Positions 11,745 through 23,094 of a stretch of DNA of 64,000 nucleotides are shown one piece after another (the first letter of the stretch is position 1; the number at the start of each line of letters is the position of its first letter). The stretch is taken from contig NW_008707370.1 in the NCBI RefSeq assembly GCF_000327385.1, positions 95,169 through 159,168 on the forward strand, in the 5' to 3' direction. The notes beneath the pieces are model-generated. The model saw only the letters and a list, made by a program, of their open reading frames with translations, searched no databases and had not been told where the DNA came from. The translations under genes were made by a program, and so were the position numbers. Source of the DNA: Lottia gigantea (Eukaryota > Mollusca > Gastropoda > Lottiidae).

Positions 11745-12370
11745 TTACAGTCGAGACCGGAAAACGCTATTGTTAATAATTAGATTGTTATAGATCTTGA
11801 AGAACTGTGGACCGTTTAACCTGGATCCATTGTTTCCTTACAATATGATTATTTGTTTTTTTCTGTTTAATTTTTAAGGCGTCATTAGCGAGATCGATTG
11901 AAAGAGTATGAATTGAGAGTCAAAATTTTTAATTTAAGTAGTAACGTATTATATACGTTTTACTTCAAGTGAGGGAATTCTTTACAATTTTATTCAACCA
12001 CTGAGACTACTTATGAATTTTTTTTAAGTCCCATGTTGTTAAAGTATCAGGTAATTCTAGGTATAGAAGATGGTGACCGATTATAAGTCTTCGGAGTACT
12101 GTAATTCGAAGCATTGCACGGTGGTACAATAAGTATTTCTCAATATAAGAGAATATCCCAATTACTCTCTATTAGCCCCAGACTCCCCTTGCATCTTCCT
12201 CCTGACATTCCTCTTCGCCTCCGAATCCTCCGTATACCTGCCTCTCTTTCTCTCTCACCAATCCTCCTTTTTTCCATATACCCAGTTTCCTTCACACCCG
12301 TGCTTCATCTACTGTCCGTCCACTCTACTTTCAAATTATAATTCTCATATTCCTTTCCCTCTGATTAGTC
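11745..12370 (+). repeat. Dispersed repeat D (copy 2)
   Basis: Contains 'ctggatccattgt', 'gagatcgatt', 'attatatacgttttac', 'actgagactacttatgaat' and 'cggagtactgtaattcgaag' in the family order, ending in a CT-rich tail (about 12170-12370). A third, internally deleted piece follows at about 12640-12780. Confidence 0.7.
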
Positions 12371-12519
12371 ATTACAGATCTCTCAACTCCCTGTGTATCT
12401 TCTCCCCTCTGGTTATTGTTCTTCCACTGTCCTTCATCTCTGAATTCAATATATCCATTAATCTAAGTACTTTTGATTAACATGTTGATATATCGTCATA
12501 TATATATAGATTCTATTCT

Positions 12520-12624
12520 TTAATCATGGCACCTGGTAAGTCAACTGATGAATATATATATACTTATTGACCAAGTTTGAAATTCAAATTTATGTCCATT
12601 CTAAGAGGTATTATCCCTTTTAAG
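12520..12624. mobile_element. MITE family C, one arm
   Basis: Shows 'cacctggtaagtcaactgatg' and 'ccattctaagaggtattat', as in the right half of the full copy at 43079-43447. Confidence 0.6.
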
Positions 12625-12976
12625 CAACGCACGACGGTTTTAAAAGTCCTGAAGTACTACAGGACGTTTAATCTAGAACTAGCTGGATCCATTGTATCAT
12701 ATTTTATAAAATGATCATACAATTGATGTATTGAACAGTATTTGAACAGTGAGAATATTTTGTTATTGATCATTATATTACATTATTTAAGACGTCTACA
12801 TCCTGAAGGAACTAACGCCATTTGCAAGATCGTCGTGAAACCTACAACCGGATCTGCTATGAATTGTTACCGAATCTTTGTGAAATGCCAATCAATTTTA
12901 AAGATGAGCCAAGCTGAAATTTGGTGTGACTATTTGCTAATCAAATATCTCAGTAATTGCAGTAACCACAGTCGTC

Positions 12977-13067
12977 TAATTGAAAATTGGAATGGCGCAA
13001 ATGGTTGCTTTCAATGTCCCCGATACACATAAAAATATTTTAGAAAACCTCTTTACAATCTCTTTAA
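12977..13067. mobile_element. MITE family B, one arm
   Basis: Right arm only: 'aattggaatggcgcaaatg', 'gatacacataaaa', 'agaaaacctctttacaatc'. Confidence 0.6.
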
Positions 13068-13512
13068 GGTACTCTACTGTAGTTCTAGTCGTTTTGCAAC
13101 GTACAACCGGCCTTAATATTCATTTTAAACTCATTATCAACTCCATTCAATAGTTCTCTATGATCGTAAAAAATCTAATTTCAATGATAAAATCCAAACT
13201 TAAGCTCTATTCCTTAGGGACTTATTTACAAACAGATTCACAATGACTTCTTTGTATAACATTATTCTGTTGTCTATTACAATTATAATTACAATTACGT
13301 AGAAAACTGATAATTAGATAATCGTTTTTGTCCACAGTATTTATTGTCAAACCGTGTACATCTATGGTGAACAATCTTATTCTGTTTTTGTCCACGTGTA
13401 GTTTGATAAAGCATTTCAATAACGTTCTGGTTACATAAACTTTAAATTGCATCAATTATTTTAGCCCCAATCATCCACTCCGATATCTTCGTCGCAGTCT
13501 TATTGAAATTAT

Positions 13513-13799
13513 ACCAAACTTTCGTTCCGTTTTTGTTTTTTATTAGTTTTTATTTTCAATATAGCCACTTCAGTAAGGGTCTAACGACAGCCCTCTTGAA
13601 CGTTTGTCATATTATACTTTTGACTTAAATCGATGGGGTCTGCTTTAGCCAATTAAATTTGTACTCTCTCCAGCACTGGTATTTTGTGACGCAGTGTAGT
13701 ATCAGGTTAGGTCAAAGGGTTAATTTAATTGTCGTTAGACCCCAGCTGAAGTGGCTATATTAAGAATAAAAGCTAAAGAAAACGGAACGAAAGTTTGGT
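13513..13799. mobile_element. MITE family E (inverted arms of about 70 bp)
   Basis: The left arm (13513-13587) runs from ACCAAACTTTCGTTCCGTTT to the 'agccacttcagtaagggtc' block. The right arm (13730-13799) is its reverse complement, ending AACGGAACGAAAGTTTGGT. A one-armed copy lies in the GPCR intron at about 18240-18310. No coding capacity. Confidence 0.8.
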
Positions 13800-13804
13800 C
13801 TATT

Positions 13805-14885
13805 TTTAATTAGACTGTCTTCGTCTGACAGAAGTAGTCTGATTGTAAGAGACTCTTGGCATTGATCATTCGTGATTTTACGCATCCATTTGCAGTTAGG
13901 TCAACCGGAATAATGAGAAAAAATCAAGGTTGTTTGAATTAACATGTCAGTAAATAACATCGCTATACGAGTTCGTTAGCACGTTAACTCTAAATCACCA
14001 AACCGCACTAACCGGAAGTAATTGTCGGATTCAGATGAAGCTAATATTATGAATTATACATTTTTATACACCGGGGCGTTAGTATTGTAGTTGATGAATA
14101 AGCGATGTATAAGGGAATTATAGATTTTAGCATCTTCACAAAGTCAGGCTATTACGAACTGGGTCTTATACTTTGGCATTATTAGGCACGTTCTTGAACA
14201 TCAAAACTCAAGTTCACAACGCAGACAATAACTAGTATTTAACAAACAACCATATTGTTTACAATCTTTCTGTCAAGTACTTTATCGCTTTTTGCTTAAT
14301 AGTATACTTCCGGTTCAACCGGATGTAGTGTGTCAGCGGCTAGTTTAGGACACCAACTCGATTTTTTTTCAATAGAATCAATCATTGCTCAAGTCATGGG
14401 CAAAAAATCAGACAACTCTTCCAAAATCATTGCCAACGTGGAAGTCGTCCTAGATCTTACGAAGTATGAAGCATAGACAGTTTCATCAAGGATTACCCTG
14501 GAAACCTATTACTAATACAAGGGCAATAACTCACAAATAATATTAAAATATTCTCAACATAAAACTGACAAAATGATTCACTATTCAGCACACTAAACAG
14601 ACTTTTATTGTATAACAGAAGTTCGAAAAGGCAGTGATTTGATTGGATTGTACGCTAATGATAAAAGGCATTCAAAGCGTACAGCATGGCCTTCGATTTG
14701 TTTTTGTAGAGTTAGTAGGAAGAATAGCAAATTGTTATTGAAATATAGAATATTAAATGAATGGAATTATACTTTACAATTAACTTCATTATACCGAGTG
14801 AATAAGAAACGACCAAGGAAGCTCACAGCTTATATACGTGTACAATGACAATCTTCTTGCTGACATATCCTTTATCAATTATATC
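13805..14885. other. Spacer without recognised gene
   Basis: A 69-codon frame at 14639-14848 is the longest and shows no family resemblance. Confidence 0.5.
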
Positions 14886-14891
14886 TCTATC

Positions 14892-15115
14892 AATGGCGGC
14901 GCTAGTGGGGTTGCACCCCCATTTGTAACCCCATACATTTTTTAAAAATAACATTGTATACGTTTTTCTCCAAAATATGTGTCAAAATGCACCAAATCAA
15001 TTCAAATGTTCGAAACGTTCCCAAACCGCTCCATGAGAAGCTTGCTAATTTTTCGCCTCCACAGAGTTGCTGCATTTGGCGTTCAGTCTCAACAGTTGTC
15101 CATTGAGTCAGTTTG
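14892..15115. mobile_element. hAT-like degenerate element
   Basis: Begins 'caatggcggcgctagtgggg' and shares interior blocks ('aatatgtgtca', 'agagctccatga'-like, 'caacctcaacagttgtcc'-like) with 42205-42455, whose far end is 'ccgccactg'. CAGTGGCGG termini are typical of hAT derivatives. Confidence 0.5.
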
Positions 15116-15751
15116 CGTTCTATTTTTACCCCCAGTCTCGAGAGGCTGGCGCTGCCAGCCCGCCACAATATCTCTGTATGTTGCTGATTGGATAAAAGCT
15201 TTCAAAACTTTGAATCAATAGCTAGAGAATAAATCACGCTCAGAGGAATTATAAATCCCGACATGGTGGGCGGAAGCGAGAATCTTCCAGACTCTCCGGA
15301 AATGGCGTTCATTGCAGGAACCGATCAAAGTCCACGTTCATGTTAGATGATATGACATATAACTGGTGTCTAACTGTGACTAAGATTATTAATGGAAGGC
15401 ATTGACGCCTTTGATTCTTTTACCATTTTGCATTCAATAGTGTTGGAATCTTGTGAAGACAATTATTAACAGAAAGGAACGGAATTTAGTTCACCTTTTG
15501 GAATGCGGAATTGCCAGTGGATGACTTTACGTATTGTGGTCCTTGATTGTGTGCGCACGAATATGAAAATGAGCCAGTAGATTCTTCGTGTACATGTATT
15601 GTATTAAACCATTAATCTAATAGAATACCCATGCGTAGGTAATAAAATAAGTTATACGTGAAACATTTCCTCAATGCAAAAAAAACATTATCAGCTATGT
15701 GAAGTCACAGAGTTGACCGACTCAGTACAGAGTGACAGTAGGTGTTTTGGA

Positions 15752-15950
15752 AGTATCATGGATACAGTGAAAAACAATACATAAAAGACTACATTAGTGA
15801 AGGAAACAATTTTCTGAGACGACCACTGCTATAGGATGGCGAATTGACAAAATTGGTATCGAAGTATGATGGATAACGTAACACATGAAAATACGACTTT
15901 AGAGAACGGAACATTATTTTCTGGGACGATCACTACAATAGGTTGGCGAG
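15752..15950 (+). repeat. Local tandem duplication at the GPCR translation start
   Basis: The segment 15752-15845 resembles 15864-15950, offset by about 107-111 bases. Shared blocks include 'atggata', 'ttttctg.gacga.cact' and 'atagg.tggcga'. The second copy is the N-terminal coding sequence. The first lies in the presumptive 5' UTR and is not open (ATG then TAA after eight codons). Confidence 0.7.
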
Positions 15951-18900
15951 GAATTCTATTAGGGTTTGGTTTATATTGCGTAGTTTTCATCACTATTGCT
16001 GGAAATGTGTTGGTATTAATAGCATTCTATAAGGAAAAGAAACTTCGAACAGTTTTCAATTTGTACATAGTTAACTTGGCGATCACTGACATCGGAGTCG
16101 CCGCTACTGCTATGAGTTTTTATATTATAGATAATATCCTCGGATATTGGCCATTTGGTGAATTTTTATGTGGTTTCTGGATATTTTGTGATTACGGTAT
16201 GACTTTCGCATCAGTTTTTACGTTGATAGTGATCTCAATAGATAGATTTTGGTCCGTGTCTTGGAGCGTACATTATCGAACACACCACAAAGCTAAGAAA
16301 TCATATATTTCTATTGCTGTAGTATGGTAAGTACATCGAACGCATCCCTGACAAGAATTTTTTAAAATTTTGGTATTTCAAAGTCGTTCAATAGTTATAT
16401 CTTTATATCGCCAATAGATTGCAATAGCCTTGCAAAAATGGGGTCAAAATATTATACCCTATGCCTTAATAGGCCTACTTGTTTAAGGGATTGTAAAGAG
16501 ATTTTCTAGCCTTTTTATGTGTATCGGGGGCACCATTGACTTCTATTTAGGACATTCCAACTCTTCGTCCAATTCCTGTCGTTCCTGAAATTTCAGAAAG
16601 AGTTAACAGGAAATGACGTAGCTCCCGCAACAGAATTCGTAACCGCATTCACATTTTGCTTCAATTTTTTATTCAGAAATGCCGCCATCTTTTAAGGGGA
16701 GATAACACAACATATATCATCACGTTATTGTGGTCTGGAGGTATGATGGTTACGAATTCTCTTACGTCATTTTCGGTTAACCGTTTTTGGAATTGCAGAA
16801 GCCCCGGGCATTGGACGAAGAATTGGAATGTCACAAATAGAAGTCAAAGGTGTCCCTGATATACATAAAAAAAGGCTACAAAACCTCTTTACGATGCCTT
16901 TGATAATCCTGGAAACAGTTTTATCAGTCACTTGATCCGATAGATAAATGACAATTATGTGGCGCGTCTGCTTGGATACACTTTGAAGACGTCCATTTCA
17001 ATTAAGATATGTTTTAGAAATATAATTGAAGTTCTATTAGAGCTTTAATGTGGGATACTTAATTATTAAAATGCCAATTAGAATTTCTGAATTAAAATCA
17101 TCGCTTCGATTCCGCTTGTCGATTTGAATTAACCCTATAAGTACTTTACTTGTAGACGTCAATAGCTAAAACATTCCCGTTTCATAAATCTCTCACAGGC
17201 AGTCTGTCCTAATTCAATGAAAAATATATTTTGTACACACGAGTCAACAGCTCATGTAGAATTCATTCGGAATCTTTTCCTTGAAGGGACAAATTGGCAA
17301 TGTTGTGGAGAGGGTGGGATGTGTGAGTCAAGTCTTGAATATATATAAATAGTCTTCAGAAGCACTAGAAACGTACGAAAATCGCATAATTCCTTCAAAG
17401 ATATATTCCAAACTAGAATTTTTTCTTTATTTCTTTACTATTTATGGCAGTGTATTAAGAACAGATAATTCTAGACACACGTGGATTTGATTGTCCTCCC
17501 CTCCCCTCTCACTCTCTCACCCAAGGCCCAGAATACAATTTTTTATGTTGTAACGTGCATTATTTTATTGTAAAAATGTAATAATATAAGAATAAAGCCC
17601 CCCCCCCCCCCCTCCGCTTTAAAATGGATTCCTAAAACAATTCAGTTTGCCTCTCCCAATCCAATCCCAAGTTCTCCTTCCAACTGTCTTCAGTGCCATT
17701 GAATACAACCACTATTGCTGAAAAGCTTGAATTATTATGCTTATTGCAAAACTACTTGGTAAAAAACAAAACATATGAAAGGCTGTTTGAACTTTACAAT
17801 AACTTGAAGTTTTCAACATCTTAAAATCGATGGTATAATAGATATTAATGGAAACGTGTTTATGTAAGGAAGGTCATTTGCGATAATCGGAGATAAACAC
17901 ATCCTACGGGAGAATAGTTTCAGCGATCTGTGATAATTTCTTCCATTGGTTTCAATGGATTTAAAGGTCATCTTGTGCCAATTTTTTTTTTTGTGGTATT
18001 CTTTTCGTGCATCATTCTTATCTTATTTTTATTAAAAAAACATATAGTAATTTATTCCCGGTTGGTTCCTTAAAATAAGAGTGTGTTTAAGTTTCTTATA
18101 CATTGTATACGGGAATTGTCACTAAATATTTTTCCCATTGTCCAATGAAATACAGGTTTTGTTAATATTGTGAAGTCCATTTTTTTATCATGAGTGTCAA
18201 TAGAGAGAGAGAGGGTATAGCCATTGTTTTGTCAGCCTTTCGTTCGTTTTATTTTATTTTGACTATAGCCACTTCAGTTAGGGTCTAAAGACAGTCCTTT
18301 TGAACGCTATAAAAACAGTTCCTCATCCAATATCTTGTATCTTTTCAGGTCTGTAATGATAGTTTTATGGCTGCCAGCTTGTGTAACAGACAGAATCAAA
18401 CACCAGAGGCCAGGAATGTGTATCTGGGAACCATCACTCAACTCAGAATTTGTCATTTTCATTGCTGCTATTGGACATCATGGTTCTTGCTTTGTGCTTC
18501 TGTTCTGTTATGTTCAAGTTTTTACGTTTGTGAGAAGACGAGCCAAAGTAGGTGCAATCGGAGCTCCGAAATCCAAGATGGCGGCAGAAGAAATATCGGT
18601 AACGGGTGCTACTCTCTTTGCAAGAAAACAAAAACCAGCGACCTTGAACTCTATCAGAGAATCTGGAGCCGACGACGATTTATCTTCGGATGGTGCAAGC
18701 GCAAGGATACAGGCCATCCAAACGACATCTAAAGCATCGAATGAGTTATCGACCCGAGCCAAACCAACATCGAAAATAGCGGCGAGTCATTCGGAAGAGG
18801 CGTCGACCATAAAACGTGAAAAGAAAGTCTTTGTAACGTTATCGTACATTCTAGTAGGGTACGTTATTTGCTGGGTACCGTTTCATGTTGTGTTCGACAT

Positions 18901-19057
18901 CAGTGCCGTAAAACCCGACGCCGTACCCCATGTTGTGTACACCATAACATTTTGGATGACGTATCTGAATTCCACAATCAATCCTTTCTTATATAATTTT
19001 AGTAGTCCAGATTTCCGAGAGGCCTTCCGTAAAATTCTTTGTCGGAAATGTAAATAG
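15866..19057 (+). CDS. Aminergic-type rhodopsin-family GPCR (muscarinic/histamine-H3-like)
   Basis: Two exons, 15866-16326 and 18349-19057, join inside TM4 (TG|G, Trp154) through a GTAAGT donor and a TTTTCAG acceptor, giving 1170 nt and 389 aa. Seven-TM landmarks: three N-terminal glycosylation sequons, N47 (TM1), D75 (TM2), C102, the amine-binding aspartate D109 in TM3, DRF at 126-128, ECL2 cysteine C178, CWVPF at 328-332 (TM6) and NSTINPFLY at 361-369 (TM7). The third cytoplasmic loop is about 95 residues, Ser/Lys-rich. The TM3 and TM7 signatures are closest to muscarinic and histamine H3 receptors, but position 6.52 is His, not the muscarinic Asn. Position 5.50, normally Pro, reads as Ser200. 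The ligand is therefore undetermined; acetylcholine or a biogenic amine is inferred. A polyadenylation signal follows at 19445. The ATG at 15869 is an equally possible start. Confidence 0.9.
16483..16902. mobile_element. MITE family B in the GPCR intron
   Basis: About 420 bp. 'tttaagggattgtaaagag' and 'tatgtgtatcgggggcacc' at the left mirror 'gtgtccctgatatacataaa' and 'aaacctctttacgatgcc' at the right. The centre is longer than in other copies. Confidence 0.75.
16905..18225. other. GPCR intron sequence, no further gene
   Basis: AT-rich, with a C homopolymer run at about 17599-17613. Nothing coding recognised. Confidence 0.6.
18240..18310. mobile_element. MITE family E, one arm, next to the GPCR exon 2 acceptor
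   Basis: 'tttcgttcg' then 'atagccacttcagttagggt' and 'cagtccttttgaacg' match the left arm of 13513-13799. It ends about 40 bases before the splice acceptor. Confidence 0.65.
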
Positions 19058-19444
19058 AATTGCATGTGCTAAAATCGAACGAATAATTCCTGAGCTGCAT
19101 TATGGCTCGAATGAGGGACAGGGAAAGGCGCTTTTTCTTTCCTTAAAGGCAGCTGTATGTAGCCCACCTCCACTCCGGGTTCTTCAGCCGCAACTGTAGA
19201 TCTGGATAACATGCGTCCTAATTGTACGCGTAGCTAAGTTTACATAGCATAAATATGCCTTACTTTTTTTGCAACGATTATGGACATTCCGTATCCATGT
19301 ATATCAATATCATTTTGCCAATCCATAAATATATTTGTTTTAATATAATTTATAATTAACCAGAGTTCAACTTCAATTTGCTCAACATTTGCGAGTGTTT
19401 TGATCTCACGTGGTAATTTGCTTTCCATCTGGTACTATATCTTC

Positions 19445-19450
19445 AATAAA
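19445..19450 (+). promoter_or_regulatory. Polyadenylation signal of the GPCR gene
   Basis: AATAAA 388 bases after the stop codon. It lies just before the long-TIR element. Inferred from position only. Confidence 0.4.
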
Positions 19451-20482
19451 CAACATAAGTCTATCTATTGTTAAAGAGAAAATTGTTAAAGAATCGTGCT
19501 AAATGGAAGCTTTTTATGACTGATTGAAAGCTTTTGTAAATTTTTACGAGAAGATTATAATCGCTTTTCCTGGATTAAACTTTTATTTTTAATTTTTGAG
19601 TTGAAAGAAGAAAACTGGAGTAAAATTTGGTTAATTTGATGAGCAGTGATCAGGATTAAAAAATTAACCGGGATTAAAAATGATAAATTCTTTTATTTAT
19701 GTTTTGATAAGATAGAAGCTTAAATTTATTGCTTTTTCTTGCCCCTGATTGGCTTAGTAAGGATATTTTACCGCTATCTTTGCGTCGATTCAAAAACTGT
19801 TCTAATTTGTAAGACAAAGTTGTTTTAGTGGACATTGACCAACTGTTCAATTTTTACTTTTATTTTGATCGGGATGCTTAAGAGATTTTCTTGCCAATTC
19901 TTCGGATTGAGGTTAAAACTAACATATAATCCACTCGCAGCATTTTCCAATGTAATCCCTGTAGTTGTTCAAGCGATAAAAAGATGGTCATTGTCGCTGT
20001 CCTGAGAAAATTTCCCTTATTGTACACTGCATACACCGTTTTCATTAGCCCATTCAAGTGCGTAAGGAGGACGTAAAACTCCATTTATTTCTTTTTATTT
20101 ACCGTGTTCCAATTGTTCAACATGTTGATACAGAATCGATATTTTTCTATCACCAGTTACTTTAAAAGAATATTGTATGCTATTGATTATTTTGTGTGAA
20201 AGTGAAGTCTATTTTATTTTCCAGATTGCATATTGCTAGTTTACAGTGAAAATATTTAATGTACTTAAATCGATAATAGAAATTTATTTTGTTGTAATTA
20301 ATAAACAATGGATTTAAGTCTGCAGTATCTATTATTCTGTCAAATCTTATCTAATGGAATTCTTCATCATAGATCGATTAAAAGATGAGTTATATTCTCA
20401 GACTGGAACTATAGTAGCCTATATGTTCATCTTACCTAGTGTCATAAAAAAAATTGAATACAACAAAATCCCTGCCTAAAGC

Positions 20483-20655
20483 CGCGAATAGACGAGGTAC
20501 GGTGTCCGTTGCGGTGTCCGTTGCGGTGTCCGTTGCGGAGTAATCGATACACACTAAAATAGAAGAAGTGAACACACGAAGTGCGGACACGATTTGTTAC
20601 GTCTATTTTCTACTGTATCGATCATCCTGCACCGTACATCGCACCTCGTCTTTTA
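20483..20655. repeat. Inverted-repeat insert with 12-bp tandem run
   Basis: 'gacgaggtacggtg' near 20491 is mirrored by 'caccgtacatcgcacctcgtc' (in part) near 20630-20650, enclosing four copies of GGTGTCCGTTGC. It probably is a short MITE nested in the long-TIR element. Confidence 0.55.
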
Positions 20656-20661
20656 TCAGCT

Positions 20662-20825
20662 TAAGTTAATAAAACTAAGTAAATAAAAATCCGTACATGA
20701 GAGATAATTCCGTCAATCAAATAATTCGTCCAAAAATGGCAAAATATATAGTAAAGGCAATATACTAGTGGAATCCTCTGAAGAGAAGGACCCTCAGGTG
20801 TTTCGAAAAGAGTAAGCATGATCTG
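20662..20825. repeat. Dispersed repeat F (copy 2)
   Basis: Same block order as 7300-7460, ending in 'caggtgtttcgaaaagagta'. Confidence 0.6.
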
Positions 20826-22023
20826 TAGATGGTAGACCCTACCTGTACTCATGCAAAAATGTAAACCTATTGAAAAAAATCAATTTCAATGGAGGTAATG
20901 TCAAAATAAGATTATTAATTTTTCAAATTTCAAGGGACGCAACTCTTGCCAACAACATGATAAAAGGGACGTAACCTACACTGTTAATTTCTTTGACGAC
21001 ATCTTATGTTCATATTATCAATCTGCATTTTGTCGTTTCTTTGCCAAATCACTTATGATAAAAGTAACATTTGGCCAGGACTTGTGTAAAAACATCACAC
21101 AAATTAACCACATATTTCGGGTAAATAAACCACAAATTACAGTCAATTTAGAAGATATTTTTGAAAAAATGGCGATTGATAATCTTATCAAGGGCGAACA
21201 AATGAACGCAATTTGACAAAATGAACAAAAACAACATAAACGTTACAGCAAATTTAGAAAAAAGGTTTTAAAACAACACAAAAATTACGGTAAAATATCT
21301 CAATAAGTTAATCAAGGACACAAAAAAAGGCAATAAATTTAAGCTTATATCTTATCAAAACATACATAATAGTTTTTATAATTTTTAATCCCGATTAATT
21401 TCTTAATCCTGATCACTGCTCATCAAATTAACCAAATTTTACTCCAGTTTTCTTCTTTCAACTAAAAAATTAAAAATAAAAGTTTAATCATGGAAAAGCG
21501 ATTATAATCTTCTCGTAAAATTTTGCAAAAGTTGGCAATCAGTCATAAAAAGCTACTAATTTGTATGCCATTGTTGAACTACATATAAATGGAAACGAAA
21601 ACTTGGAATTTTCATACCAACATTTGAATTCAGCTTGCAAACAGCTACTTAGTTTCAAAACACTTTCAGACAAATATTGCGAATTATCAAACAGTGTCCT
21701 GATCATTAACATTCACCTAAGGTATGTATTTGATCCCCGTGGATTTTTTGCCCAACACCAAATAATTTTGCAATCATACCATTTCACAGAGCAGCATTAC
21801 CGAGACGACCTCTTCGGTAACGAGCAACTCCACGTCTTTGTTACTTCCTCACTGGCATAAATGAATGAATATATCTGCCGTATTGGCTTGTGAAGATCCC
21901 CTGGTGTAACACGACTTTGTCGCATACCAGGAAGGATGTGCTTACTTAACCGGTCCGGAACATGCCACCGCACTGCTCATCCCTAATTTCAAACTCAGCA
22001 TAGCTAGTTCAATGTAGGTTTAA

Positions 22024-23052
22024 ATGTCATTGACAATGGAATATTTTGACTATTTCAGAATAATCATGGAAATTTTGGGATACTGGAAATCTTGTTTCGA
22101 TGTTGACCAATCTGATTACTCATCTGATGACGAAAGAAGATCTGACATACCACAACAAAAAAGGCGAGCTTCCCAGGAGACGTTTTCAAGAACATCTAAA
22201 AGCAGAACAGCATCAAGGTACATTTCCGCCGATCACTCACCCAGGAGTTTAACAAATAGTCTTTCAACATCTAACACAAGCATGACAAAGAGAATTTCAA
22301 GAACATCGAAGACGAGCACATCCACTAGCCGAACATTGGACATTTCAAGAACGCCAACCACCATCGGAAGTCGCAAGAAGCTGTCTCTAAGTGAAATAAA
22401 AGAAACATGGTATGATTACTCTGATACCAGTGATTGGTCTGATGATTCCATGGTCTCTGACCCATCTTCTTCATCGTTTTCATCATCATCATCATCATCA
22501 TCGTTGTCGTCGTTGTCTTCGACGTCTTCATCACCTCCAACGTCGGTTACAAGTGGTTATTGCGAAGGCTCTGATTCTAGCTCCAAATACAACTTTGATA
22601 GAATGAGTCATTCTGATGACTCCAGTGACTCGCATGCACCTGCCACTCGAGAACGGCTTGGTCGTGATACCAAAGACTACTATTACTACCCTGTTCGTGT
22701 AACTTTTCACTCCCAGAACTCGATTGACAGTGCCCTGGACAACTCCAGCAGGTCTTCGATATACTCAAACGATAATCAATATGCCTACATATCGACAAAC
22801 ACCAGGGACGACTTTTCCAAACCTGTGAGACAAAGTACTGGATTTGGATACAATAGATGGTACAAACAATCGAACGCTGAAAACAAAAATACGAAAAATA
22901 GCAATACAGAAGGAAAACCACAACAAAGTGTAAAACAATCGAAAGCAGACAATATTTCAGTTAAAGGGAGACAATTAAAGGTTTACCAACCATCAAGAGG
23001 TTTTGGCTACAATCGCTGGTATCAACCAAATCTATCTGTAGCCGCGAATTAA
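22024..23052 (+). CDS. Ser-rich low-complexity protein with two GFGYNRWY motifs, unrecognised
   Basis: An open frame of 342 codons from the ATG at 22024. Starts at 22036 and 22066 are in frame. The last lies 10 bases after a possible TTTCAG acceptor at 22052-22057, so the window may show only a terminal exon. The protein is hydrophilic and rich in Ser/Thr/Arg. A Ser run (about residues 148-170) is encoded by a TCA/TCG triplet tract. Acidic-Ser patches (SDYSSDDE, SDWSDDS) look like casein-kinase-2 targets. Near the C-terminus GFGYNRWY occurs twice, once at about residues 276-283 and once about residues 324-331, which argues for a real protein. No known domain is recognised and no signal peptide or membrane segment is seen. 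An AATAAA follows the stop by 36 bases. Confidence 0.7.
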   Translation: MSLTMEYFDYFRIIMEILGYWKSCFDVDQSDYSSDDERRSDIPQQKRRASQETFSRTSKSRTASRYISADHSPRSLTNSLSTSNTSMTKRISRTSKTSTSTSRTLDISRTPTTIGSRKKLSLSEIKETWYDYSDTSDWSDDSMVSDPSSSSFSSSSSSSSLSSLSSTSSSPPTSVTSGYCEGSDSSSKYNFDRMSHSDDSSDSHAPATRERLGRDTKDYYYYPVRVTFHSQNSIDSALDNSSRSSIYSNDNQYAYISTNTRDDFSKPVRQSTGFGYNRWYKQSNAENKNTKNSNTEGKPQQSVKQSKADNISVKGRQLKVYQPSRGFGYNRWYQPNLSVAAN

Positions 23053-23066
23053 AAATGTATATAATA

Positions 23067-23094
23067 TTTATTATTTATGAATAGTGCTAATAAA
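23067..23094. promoter_or_regulatory. Possible back-to-back polyadenylation signals of two convergent genes
   Basis: AATAAA on the plus strand at 23089-23094 serves the Ser-rich gene. AATAAA on the minus strand at 23072-23067 is the first such signal reached downstream of the Delta-type stop at 23478. If both are used the transcripts overlap by a few tens of bases. Confidence 0.4.

Larger units (their letters stand above)
19505..21555. mobile_element. Long-terminal-inverted-repeat DNA element, about 2.05 kb
   Basis: The left arm (19505-19745) and right arm (21320-21555) are inverted copies with roughly nine in ten bases alike by eye. They share 'aagctttttatgactgattg', 'acgagaagattataatcgct' and 'gatgagcagtgatcaggatt'. 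Weaker inverted similarity continues inward to about 19800 and 21270. The interior has no long frame, a tandem 'ggtgtccgttgc' run and a copy of repeat F. A non-autonomous foldback or Mutator-like transposon is the best reading; the superfamily is not decided. Confidence 0.75.

Noticed and set aside
17599-17613. Poly-C run as a regulatory site
   Set aside because: Simple homopolymer in an intron, similar to the C-rich flank of the assembly gap.
22325-22921. Minus-strand frames across the Ser-rich gene
   Set aside because: Antisense shadows; the Met-rich run is the complement of the Ser triplet tract.
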